From assembly GCF_029541745.1 (NCBI RefSeq), contig NZ_CP089746.1, forward strand, positions 6,147,559-6,211,558: 64,000 bases of DNA, read 5' to 3'. The notes below the pieces were generated by a model. It was not told the origin of the DNA and made no database searches. It saw nothing but the letters and a program-made list of their open reading frames with translations. The position numbers were made by a program, and so were the translations under genes. This stretch comes from Streptomyces sp. LX-29. Its GTDB lineage: Bacteria; Actinomycetota; Actinomycetes; Streptomycetales; Streptomycetaceae. Position 1 is the stretch's first letter, and every line of letters begins with the position of its first letter. Of the stretch, positions 1 to 9,367 are shown in pieces.

Positions 1-1841
<1,841 letters not shown>

Positions 1842-1929
1842 GGCGCTCTCCCTTGAGCGGTTCGGCGGGGTACGGCTCGGCCGGGGCTTCCGGTCCTGAT
1901 GCCGCACGGCTGGTTCTGCGTTCCTCTGA

Positions 1930-1952
1930 ATCCTGTCACGCCCCACTGACAG
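1930..1952 (-). promoter_or_regulatory. RecA-NDp/PafBC-like promoter element facing the oxidoreductase
   Basis: On the minus strand this reads CTGTCAGTG, an 8-nt spacer, then CAGGAT, matching TTGTCRGTG-N8-TANNNT except for the first base of each box. It mirrors the polA element: the two form a 22-bp inverted repeat with one mismatch (1931-1952 and 1994-2015). Transcription would begin near 1923, so unlike the other genes with this box the oxidoreductase mRNA would have a leader. Confidence 0.55.
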
Positions 1953-1993
1953 CCGCCCAGCCCGGCCCTGCCCGGGGACCGGATTGTCCCTGC

Positions 1994-2016
1994 CTGTCAG
2001 TGGGGCGTGGCAGGAT
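1994..2016 (+). promoter_or_regulatory. RecA-NDp/PafBC-like promoter of polA
   Basis: CTGTCAGTG (1994-2002), an 8-nt spacer, then CAGGAT (2011-2016). The -10 box ends 6 nt before the GTG at 2023, implying a leaderless polA transcript. It fits the LexA-independent actinobacterial DNA-damage promoter consensus, with C replacing T at the first base of both boxes. Confidence 0.7.
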
Positions 2017-2022
2017 CGGACC

Positions 2023-4773
2023 GTGGCAGAGAAAGCATCGAAGAAGACCCCCGAGACCGCATCGACCGCTCCGGCCGCGCCGGCAGCCGGGCAGCGGGGC
2101 GAGCGCCCGCGCCTGATGCTGTTGGACGGCCACTCGCTGGCGTACCGGGCGTTCTTCGCTCTGCCGGCGGAGAACTTCAACACCACCACGGGCCAGACGA
2201 CCAACGCGATCTACGGCTTCGCGTCGATGCTGGCCAACACGCTCCGTGACGAGCAGCCCACGCATCTAGCCGTGGCCTTCGACGTCTCGCGCAAGACGTG
2301 GCGGTCGGAGGAGTTCACCGAGTACAAGGCGAACCGCTCCAAGGCGCCGGACGAGTTCAAGGGGCAGGTCGAGCTGATCGGCGAGCTGCTGGACGCGATG
2401 CACGTCACCCGCTTCGCGGTGGACGGCTATGAGGCGGACGACGTGATCGCCACGCTCGCCACGCAGGCGGAGGCGGCCGGCTTCGAGGTGCTGATCGTCA
2501 CGGGTGACCGTGACTCCTTCCAGTTGGTCACGGACAGCGTCACGGTGCTCTACCCGACCAAGGGGGTCTCCGAGCTGACCCGGTTCACGCCGGAGAAGGT
2601 GCGGGAGAAGTACGGGCTCAGCCCTCGGCAGTATCCGGACTTCGCGGCGCTGCGCGGCGACCCGTCGGACAACCTGCCCGGCATCCCCGGCGTCGGCGAG
2701 AAGACCGCCGCGAAGTGGATCAACCAGTTCGGTTCGTTCGCGGAGCTGGTGGAGCGGGTCGACGAGGTCAAGGGCAAGGTCGGTGAGAAGCTCCGGGAGC
2801 ACCTGGAGTCGGTGAAGCTCAACCGGAAGCTCACCGAGCTGGTCCGGGACGTGGAGCTGGGTAAGAGCCCGGAGGAGCTGGCCCGGCGGCCGTACGACCG
2901 GCCGTCGCTGACCGTGATCCTGGACGCGTTGGAGTTCCGCCACCAGAACTTCCGGGATCGGCTGCTGGCCGCCGACCCCGGCGAGGCCGAGGCGGAGGCG
3001 CCGCCGGCGGCGGGCGTCGCGGTGGACGGTGTGGCGCTGGGCGCGGGTGAGCTGGGGCCGTGGCTCGCGGAGCACGCCGGGCAGCCGCTGGGCTTGGCCT
3101 CGGTCGACGCCTGGGCGCTGGGCAGCGGTAGCGTCAGCGAGATCGCCCTGGCCACGGGCTCCGGGCCGGCCGTCTGGTTCGACCCGGCGACTCTGGACGA
3201 GGCCGACGAGCGGGCGTTCGCCGAGTGGCTGGCCGCCGCGGACCGGCCGAAGGTGCTGCACAACGCCAAGGGCGTGATGCGTGTCTTCGCCGAGCACGGC
3301 TGGTCGGTCGACGGCGTGGTCATGGACACCGCGCTCGCCGCCTATCTGGTCAAGCCCGGGCGCCGGTCCTTCGCGCTGGACGCCCTGTCGGTGGAGTACC
3401 TGGGCCGCGAGCTGGCCCCGCCGGCCGTCGACGGCCAGCTGGCCTTCGGCGCCGACGACCAGGCCGAGCAGGACGCCCTGATGACGCAGGCGCGCGCCGT
3501 CCTCGACCTCGGCGAGGCGTTCGACGGGCGGCTGCGGGACGTCGGCGCGGCGGAGCTGCTGCGCGATGTGGAGCTGCCCACCTCGGCGCTGCTGGCGCGG
3601 ATGGAGCGGGCCGGTATCGCGGCGGACCGGGAGTGGCTGTCCCGTATGGAGCAGCAGTTCGCGGGCGCGGTGCAGCAGGCGGTGAAGGAGGCGCACGCCG
3701 CGGTGGGCCACGAGTTCAACCTGGGCTCGCCCAAGCAGCTGCAGGAGGTGTTCTTCGGCGAGCTGGCCCTGCCGAAGACCAAGAAGACCAAGACCGGTTA
3801 CACCACGGACGCGGACGCGCTGGCCTGGCTGGCCACCCAGACCGACCACGAGCTTCCCGTGATCATGCTCCGGCACCGGGAGCAGGCCAGGCTGCGCTCC
3901 ACCGTCGAGGGTCTGGTCAAGACGATCGCCCCGGGCGGCCGTATCCACACCACCTTCAACCAGACGGTGGCGGCCACCGGTCGACTCTCCTCCACCGATC
4001 CCAACCTGCAGAACATCCCGGTGCGCACGGACGAGGGCCGCGCCATCCGGCGGGGCTTCGTGGTGGGCGAGGGCTTCGAGTCGCTGCTGACGGCCGACTA
4101 CAGCCAGATCGAGCTGCGCGTGATGGCCCATCTCTCCGAGGACGAGGGCCTGATCGAGGCGTTCACCTCCGGCGAGGACCTGCACACCACGGTCGCCTCC
4201 CAGGTCTTCGAGGTCGACAAGACCGCGGTCGACGCGGAGATGCGCCGCAAGATCAAGGCGATGTCGTACGGACTGGCGTACGGCCTGTCGGCGTTCGGCC
4301 TCTCCCAGCAGCTGAACATCGCCCCGGACGAGGCCCGAAAGCTGATGGACAGCTACTTCGAGCGGTTCGGCGGGGTGCGCGACTACCTGCACCGGGTCGT
4401 GGACGAGGCCCGCGCCACGGGCTACACGGAGACGATCCTGGGTCGCCGCCGCTACCTCCCGGACCTCAACAGCGACAACCGCCAGCGCCGCGAGATGGCC
4501 GAGCGGATGGCGTTGAACGCGCCGATCCAGGGCACCGCGGCCGACATCGTCAAGGTCGCGATGCTGAAGGTGGACGCCGCCCTGCGCGCGGAGCGGCTGA
4601 CGTCCCGGATGCTCCTCCAGGTGCACGACGAAATCGTGTTGGAGGTCGCGCCGGGCGAGCGGACGCGCGTGGAGGAGCTGGTGCGTCGTGAGATGACGGG
4701 GGCTTTCCCGCTGCGCGCCCCGCTGGACGTGTCGGTGGGCTACGGCGCTGACTGGGAGTCGGCGGCGCACTAG
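2023..4773 (+). CDS. polA: DNA polymerase I
   Basis: Fills gaps in excision repair and removes RNA primers. The 916-aa product has an N-terminal 5'-3' exonuclease domain (begins LMLLDGHSLAYRAFF; metal site around GYEADDVIATLA). The middle 3'-5' exonuclease-like domain has lost the acidic DxE residues, as is usual in actinobacteria. The C-terminal polymerase domain carries motif A (DYSQIELRVMAHLS), the O-helix motif B (RRKIKAMSYGLAYG) and motif C (QVHDEIVLE). The GTG at 2023 is chosen over an in-frame TTG at 1984 because the -10 box ends 6 nt before it, fitting a leaderless mRNA, and the TTG lies upstream of that promoter. The damage-type promoter suits its repair role alongside uvrB, uvrC and ogt in this window. 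Confidence 0.97.
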   Translation: MAEKASKKTPETASTAPAAPAAGQRGERPRLMLLDGHSLAYRAFFALPAENFNTTTGQTTNAIYGFASMLANTLRDEQPTHLAVAFDVSRKTWRSEEFTEYKANRSKAPDEFKGQVELIGELLDAMHVTRFAVDGYEADDVIATLATQAEAAGFEVLIVTGDRDSFQLVTDSVTVLYPTKGVSELTRFTPEKVREKYGLSPRQYPDFAALRGDPSDNLPGIPGVGEKTAAKWINQFGSFAELVERVDEVKGKVGEKLREHLESVKLNRKLTELVRDVELGKSPEELARRPYDRPSLTVILDALEFRHQNFRDRLLAADPGEAEAEAPPAAGVAVDGVALGAGELGPWLAEHAGQPLGLASVDAWALGSGSVSEIALATGSGPAVWFDPATLDEADERAFAEWLAAADRPKVLHNAKGVMRVFAEHGWSVDGVVMDTALAAYLVKPGRRSFALDALSVEYLGRELAPPAVDGQLAFGADDQAEQDALMTQARAVLDLGEAFDGRLRDVGAAELLRDVELPTSALLARMERAGIAADREWLSRMEQQFAGAVQQAVKEAHAAVGHEFNLGSPKQLQEVFFGELALPKTKKTKTGYTTDADALAWLATQTDHELPVIMLRHREQARLRSTVEGLVKTIAPGGRIHTTFNQTVAATGRLSSTDPNLQNIPVRTDEGRAIRRGFVVGEGFESLLTADYSQIELRVMAHLSEDEGLIEAFTSGEDLHTTVASQVFEVDKTAVDAEMRRKIKAMSYGLAYGLSAFGLSQQLNIAPDEARKLMDSYFERFGGVRDYLHRVVDEARATGYTETILGRRRYLPDLNSDNRQRREMAERMALNAPIQGTAADIVKVAMLKVDAALRAERLTSRMLLQVHDEIVLEVAPGERTRVEELVRREMTGAFPLRAPLDVSVGYGADWESAAH

Positions 4774-5433
4774 CCGGGCCGCCGGGCTACGGGGCTCGCG
4801 GGGTCGGACCGTGTCCGTGCCCGCGGGCCACGATGCCGGGCCACGGGGTGGGGCCTTTCGTGCCGTTTCGGGTCTCCGATGTCGGGCCGTGGGTTGCGTG
4901 CGACGATGCGCGGCCCGCGGCCCCTTCGTTTCTCGCCGGGTGTCCGCGCGTGGGGCGGCGACATGGCGGCGGGTGTGCTGCCGGGGCGTGGCGCGGCGGT
5001 CGTTGCGGCGGGCCGCCGGGAGGCGGCCGTTCCGGCTGGTGCGGGGCCGCCGTTCCCATGACCCGGGGCGGGTGTTCGGGGAGGCGGGTGAGGCGTGACG
5101 GTACGGGGCGCGTGACGGTACCGGGCGGGTGACGCCGCGGCGTGGACGTTCCGGTGGTGAAGGAGTGGTGAGGGCGTGGGTGTGGGACCGTGCTCGGCGA
5201 CGTCGACGGGTGCGGCCGCCGAGATCCGTTCAGGTGCCGTTCAGGGGCGGTTGGGAGGGCCGTTCGGAGGAATTCCCTCCGATTGAGGGTCTTCCGGGGC
5301 AACGTCCAAGCGCGTTGGAACGTCTCTCAAGTGGGCATCGCCTCGGTAGCCCCGGGGCTGGAAGGTGTCGTAGTGTCACGAGCGTTGACGCGCGAGGGGA
5401 GCGCACGGCGCCTGACGGGAGGGGACCAGACGG
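4774..5433. other. 660-nt intergenic region upstream of the lytic transglycosylase gene
   Basis: No convincing gene: the small frames in both directions look like GC-driven shadows. Two small dyads lie in the 3' part, CCCTC-N5-GAGGG at 5275-5289 and TCCAA-N5-TTGGA at 5305-5319. These are possible operators for the downstream cell-wall gene. I looked for the ydaO/c-di-AMP riboswitch that precedes some Streptomyces cell-wall hydrolase genes and did not recognise one. Confidence 0.5.
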
Positions 5434-7305
5434 ATGGCAGCGCGATTCGGCCGGCGGCTGCGCAAGGGAGCGGCCACGACGGCGGTGGCGGCGGTGGCGA
5501 TGGCCGCCCTCACCGCCTCGCAGGCTCCCGGCTTCGCCGGTACGCACCGGGACGACGAGCGGGGCAGGACGGAGGCCGGTGAGGCCACGCCGCCGCCCAA
5601 CACACCGATCGACGGCGGCTCCTCGTACCACACCGATCTGCCGCCGCTGAAGAGGCACGGCAAGCCCGGTAAGCCCGGCGTCGCCCCCAACCGGCCGGGG
5701 CAGACCGGCGGGACGGTGGTGACCGGCCCCGCCGAGGCGGGCATCCCGGCCACCGTCCTCGACGCGTACAAGAAGGCCGAGGCGGCCCTCCGCGAGTCGA
5801 ACCCCGGCTGCAACGTCCCCTGGCAGCTGTTGGCGGCGATCGGCAAGGTCGAGTCGGGGCAGGCGCGCGGCGGCGCGGTCGACGCCGAGGGCACCACCAT
5901 CCGACCGATCCTCGGCCCCCAGCTCAACGGCAACGGCTTCGCCAAGATCACCGACACCGACGACGGCGCCTACGACGGCGACACGACGCACGACCGCGCG
6001 GTCGGCCCGATGCAGTTCATCCCCTCCACCTGGGAGGGGTGGGGCAAGGACGGCAACGGCGACGGCCAGCGGGACCCCAACAACATCTACGACGCCGCCC
6101 TCGCCGCCGGCTCCTATCTGTGCGCCAACGGCCGCGACCTGTCGTCCGAGGCGGACCTGCACCGCGCGATCCTCGGCTACAACCAGTCGCAGGAATACCT
6201 GCGGACGGTCCTGTCGTGGTTCGAGTACTACAAGCGCGGCACCCACGAGGTGCCGGACGGCACCGGTGTGCTGCCCTCGAAGGAGAAGTCCCGCCCGAAC
6301 CACGGCGGTGACGACTCGGCCGGCGGCGCGGGACGCAACCCGGGCCGTGACACGCACAAGGACAAGGACAGGGACGGGGACAAGGGCCGGGACCGGGACC
6401 GGGACAAGGACCGCGACCAGGGGCCCGGGGGGGATGGCGACGACTCGCCGAAGCCCAAGCCGAAGCCCAAGCCCAAGCCGAAGCCGCCCCGGGAGGACCC
6501 CCGCGATCCGGCCCCGAAGCCGCCGAAGCCGGGTCCGCAGAAGCCGGGCCCCGGCAAGCCCGACCCGGGCGACCCCGCCCCGGCGCCGGTCACCGCCCTC
6601 GCCCCGGTCGGGGCGCGGGAGCTCACCGCCACGGCGGGCGGCGACTTCGCCACCTCGCCCCGCGTGCGGGCCACGAACGCGGCGGGCAAGACGGTCGCCG
6701 GTGTGCTCGTGCAGTACGAGGTGCGCGGGGAGACCCAGGCGCGCTTCGCCGGCGACAAGACCCGTGTCATCGCCGCCACCGGCAAGGACGGCGTCGCCAT
6801 CGCGCCCACGCTGCGCGCGGGGGAGAAGGCCGGCACGTTCACCGTGCGGGCCACGGTCGTGGGCCGGAAGACCGTGCCCGCCGTGGACTTCGGCGCGACG
6901 GTCGTGGCACGCCCGGCGCCCACCCCGAAGGCGGACGTCCTCGTCCGCACCGACGACAAGCCGCTGACCGCCGCCACCGGTGCCGCCTTCGCCGCGCCGG
7001 TCGGGATCAAGGCCACCTACCAGGGCAAGGTCGCGGCGGGTGTGCCGCTGACCGCGACCGTGCTCGCCGCGGACCCGAGCGACCCGAAGAAGCTGGTGCC
7101 CGCCGACAAGGGCCCGTTCTTCAAGGACGCCCAGGGGAAGCCGGTCCGTGCCCTGGCCGGGCTGAAGACGGACACGCAGGGGCTGCTGACGCTTCCGGAG
7201 CTGTTCGCCGACGACCAGCCGGGCACCTATGTGCTCCGCCTGGCGACGGCCGACGGCACGGTCCTGACCGTCGAGCTGACGGTGACGGGAGCCGCGGCCG
7301 CGTAG
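5434..7305 (+). CDS. Secreted lytic transglycosylase with Ig-like C-terminal repeats
   Basis: Predicted peptidoglycan-cleaving lytic murein transglycosylase, 623 aa. Residues 1-36 look like a signal peptide: basic start, alanine-rich core, cleavage near FAG. The SLT-type catalytic domain spans about 100-275, with likely catalytic Glu140 in GKVESGQA and the conserved VGPMQFIPSTWEGWG and LGYNQSQEYL. A low-complexity linker follows, first Asp/Lys/Arg repeats and then Lys-Pro repeats (about 300-385), which may traverse or bind the wall. The rest resembles two Ig-like beta-sandwich repeats. The ATG at 5434 follows a GGGAGGGGA ribosome site. The gene stands alone. Peptidoglycan remodelling is inferred from family, and the timing of expression is unknown. 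Confidence 0.9.
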   Translation: MAARFGRRLRKGAATTAVAAVAMAALTASQAPGFAGTHRDDERGRTEAGEATPPPNTPIDGGSSYHTDLPPLKRHGKPGKPGVAPNRPGQTGGTVVTGPAEAGIPATVLDAYKKAEAALRESNPGCNVPWQLLAAIGKVESGQARGGAVDAEGTTIRPILGPQLNGNGFAKITDTDDGAYDGDTTHDRAVGPMQFIPSTWEGWGKDGNGDGQRDPNNIYDAALAAGSYLCANGRDLSSEADLHRAILGYNQSQEYLRTVLSWFEYYKRGTHEVPDGTGVLPSKEKSRPNHGGDDSAGGAGRNPGRDTHKDKDRDGDKGRDRDRDKDRDQGPGGDGDDSPKPKPKPKPKPKPPREDPRDPAPKPPKPGPQKPGPGKPDPGDPAPAPVTALAPVGARELTATAGGDFATSPRVRATNAAGKTVAGVLVQYEVRGETQARFAGDKTRVIAATGKDGVAIAPTLRAGEKAGTFTVRATVVGRKTVPAVDFGATVVARPAPTPKADVLVRTDDKPLTAATGAAFAAPVGIKATYQGKVAAGVPLTATVLAADPSDPKKLVPADKGPFFKDAQGKPVRALAGLKTDTQGLLTLPELFADDQPGTYVLRLATADGTVLTVELTVTGAAAA

Positions 7306-7446
7306 CCGCCCCGCCCCCGCCGCGACCGCGGTGCCCGGCACCGCCCCTCACCGACGCACGCGCCGCCTCCCGACCCCGCCACGGGGCCAGGAGGTGGCGC
7401 GACGTGTTCTCATCCCGGCCGCGCGTTGCTACGGTGCCCAGATATC

Positions 7447-7461
7447 TGACGAGGCGTCAGC
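7447..7461. promoter_or_regulatory. Inverted repeat, possible operator
   Basis: CTGACG-AGG-CGTCAG, a perfect 6-bp dyad, lies 50 nt upstream of the small membrane-protein gene at 7512. Its size and shape are like a TetR-type operator. No binding protein can be assigned. Confidence 0.35.
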
Positions 7462-7511
7462 ATGATGGGATCCGGCGCTCGTCGCTCCATCGACCCGACC
7501 CGGGAGGCGCC

Positions 7512-7646
7512 ATGCGTGCCCTCGCCGCCGCGGCCATCGGAGTCGCCGTCGCCGTGGCGCTTGTCCTGGTGCTGACGGCCGTCGGCGCGCCCGACGGGAC
7601 CACCTCCCCCGAGCCGCTGCTCACCACCGTCCCCGAGCACCCGTAG
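7512..7646 (+). CDS. Small membrane protein, SPW_0924-like
   Basis: A 44-aa protein with one hydrophobic segment (about residues 3-26, Ala/Val/Leu-rich) and a short extracytoplasmic tail ending LLTTVPEHP. The ATG at 7512 has a GGGAGG ribosome site 4-9 nt upstream; the longer open frame from 7404 lacks one. It resembles a small Streptomyces family I know as SPW_0924, of unknown function. The DUF3068 gene begins 12 nt downstream, so the two are probably co-transcribed. Confidence 0.75.
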   Translation: MRALAAAAIGVAVAVALVLVLTAVGAPDGTTSPEPLLTTVPEHP

Positions 7647-7658
7647 GGGAGGTCCGCG

Positions 7659-8663
7659 ATGCGCCGGAAAGCCAGCCTGGTGCTGCTCGCCCTCGCCGTC
7701 TGCTGCGCCGCCCTGGCGCCGCTGATCCGCTGGTACGCCTTCCCGCGCCTGGTCAAGGTCCCACCCGGCGAGTACCAGACCGCCGTCATGGAGGCGAAGC
7801 CCGCCACGCTCCTGGACTACAGCACCCTGCGGCCACGGAGGGTCCCCAAGGTCACCATCGTGCAGACGCTGCGCGGCAATGTGGAGGCATCCGAGAAAGT
7901 CGAGAAGTCGACAGGTCGTGATGTCGTCGTCTGGGACACCCTGTCGTACGTCGTGGGACCCGACGGCGCGATGGTCTCCGAGATCCCCGAGCGCTACGTC
8001 TTCGACGCCCACTCCCAGGCCCCGGTGCACCTCGGCGGCGAACACGTCGACGGCGACCCGGTGCGCCGCGACGGCATCGAGTTCAAGTGGCCCTTCCTCA
8101 CCGAACCCCGCGACTACACCTACTTCGACGCCCAGGCCCGCAGGTCGGCCCCCATCCACTACCGAGGCACCCGGAGCTTCCGCGGCCTCGAGGTCTACTA
8201 CTTCGAGCAGACCATCCCCTGGACCAGGGTTCCGCTCCCGCGGAAGCTCCCGGTCGGCGGCGTCAGCCGGGAGGACGTCGCCCAGGCCGGTACGTCCCGC
8301 TGGTACACCACCACGCGCAGGTTCTGGGTCGAGCCGGTCACCGGAGCCCCCGTCAACGGTGAGGAGATCCACCGGGAGGAGCTGCGCGGCGGCGAGCTGC
8401 TGGGCGACCGGAAGAAGGTCACCGCCTTCGCCGGACATGTGAAGATGCGCGAGGACTACATCGCGCACACGGTGGAGCTGGTCGCCTCCCGACGCCGGCT
8501 GGTCCTGCTGCTCACCACCGGCCTCCCCCGCGGTCTCCTCGCCCTGGGCGTCGCCCTGTTCGCCGGCTCCCTGGTCCTGGAGGCCCGCGCGCGGCGCGGC
8601 GCGCCGCCGGGCCCGGGGGAGCCGCGCTCGGCCGGACCGGTTTCTGTCAGTGCCTCACCGTAG
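7659..8663 (+). CDS. DUF3068 / PorA-like membrane protein
   Basis: Resembles the DUF3068 family, annotated in databases as porin PorA family; the function is unproven. Of 334 aa, an N-terminal hydrophobic helix (about 5-25) and a C-terminal one (about 287-310) flank a large extracytoplasmic domain rich in Tyr, Thr and charged residues. A GC-rich tail of about 25 residues ends the protein. GGGAGG precedes the ATG at 7659. It forms a two-gene unit with the 44-aa protein upstream. The topology suggests a cell-envelope protein anchored at both ends. Confidence 0.85.
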   Translation: MRRKASLVLLALAVCCAALAPLIRWYAFPRLVKVPPGEYQTAVMEAKPATLLDYSTLRPRRVPKVTIVQTLRGNVEASEKVEKSTGRDVVVWDTLSYVVGPDGAMVSEIPERYVFDAHSQAPVHLGGEHVDGDPVRRDGIEFKWPFLTEPRDYTYFDAQARRSAPIHYRGTRSFRGLEVYYFEQTIPWTRVPLPRKLPVGGVSREDVAQAGTSRWYTTTRRFWVEPVTGAPVNGEEIHREELRGGELLGDRKKVTAFAGHVKMREDYIAHTVELVASRRRLVLLLTTGLPRGLLALGVALFAGSLVLEARARRGAPPGPGEPRSAGPVSVSASP

Positions 8664-8666
8664 CCT
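8644..8666 (+). promoter_or_regulatory. RecA-NDp/PafBC-like promoter of the unknown gene at 8674
   Basis: CTGTCAGTG (8644-8652), an 8-nt spacer, then TAGCCT (8661-8666). Only the first base departs from TTGTCRGTG-N8-TANNNT. The -10 box ends 7 nt before the ATG at 8674, the same geometry as uvrB, uvrC and ogt in this window. It overlaps the end of the DUF3068 gene (stop at 8663). Confidence 0.7.
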
Positions 8667-8673
8667 TCCGTCC

Positions 8674-9303
8674 ATGGCACTTCTCCTGCGCCCGCTGGAC
8701 GACACGCTCGCCGACCAGCTGGTCGAACTCGCGCGGCTGAGCTGGACGGACGGCGCCACGGCCGCGGCCGTCGCCGCCTTCGGCTGGATACCCGACGGCT
8801 CCCGGATGAACGCGTTCACCACCCCCGGCGGACACCCCGTCTACCCCGAGTCGTTCGGCTACCCCGCCGGGCGGGACACGGAGTGCGTGCTGCCCTTCGC
8901 CTATGCCTACGAGCCCGACGAGGACGACTTCGAAGGCGAGCGCGAGGGCTGTCGGACCAACCTCAGCTGGTTCGCCACCTTCTACGACGAGGACGACCGC
9001 TGGCACTTCCAGCGCATGTCCGGGCGCGCGGACTTCGACGAGGCGTGGCGCGCCGCGACCGCGCTGTTCACCGCGCGGCTCGGCGAGCCGGACGTGCTGA
9101 CGCGCGTGGCCGACGGCGACGAGGACGTCCCGGCGTGGCACTACGCCGCCTGGCGGTGCGGCGACAACGCCCTCGTCGTCGGCCAGTGCTCCGACGCCAT
9201 CTCCTACAGCACCTTCGAGCAGGCCGTGGTGTGGCTGGGCGCCTACCCGGCAGCCAGGCCCTGGCCCGAGGCGGGGGAGTTCTGGCGGCTGCTGGAGGGG
9301 TGA
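8674..9303 (+). CDS. Conserved hypothetical protein with a DNA-damage-type promoter
   Basis: A 209-aa soluble, acidic protein with no signal peptide or membrane segment and no family I recognise. Visible features are a run of aromatic and acidic residues (FAYAYEPDEDDFEGE), a WFATFYDEDDRWHF stretch, and a C-terminal half with two cysteines (WRCGDN, VGQCSD). The ATG at 8674 has no ribosome site but lies 7 nt after a strong -10 box, so a leaderless mRNA is expected; an upstream in-frame start at 8650 would lie inside the promoter. The promoter is of the type shared by polA, uvrB, uvrC and ogt here, so a link to DNA damage is plausible but inferred from the promoter alone. Convergent with hrpB. 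Confidence 0.85.
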   Translation: MALLLRPLDDTLADQLVELARLSWTDGATAAAVAAFGWIPDGSRMNAFTTPGGHPVYPESFGYPAGRDTECVLPFAYAYEPDEDDFEGEREGCRTNLSWFATFYDEDDRWHFQRMSGRADFDEAWRAATALFTARLGEPDVLTRVADGDEDVPAWHYAAWRCGDNALVVGQCSDAISYSTFEQAVVWLGAYPAARPWPEAGEFWRLLEG

Positions 9304-9367
9304 CCCCGGGCGAGCCGCGGACGTGGCCCGGGCGGGGCCGTGGCCGGGGTGGGAGCCGCGCCGTCGG

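Noticed and set aside
5230..5433. A ydaO/c-di-AMP riboswitch upstream of the lytic transglycosylase
   Set aside because: Such riboswitches precede related Streptomyces genes, but I could not find the conserved core sequences here.
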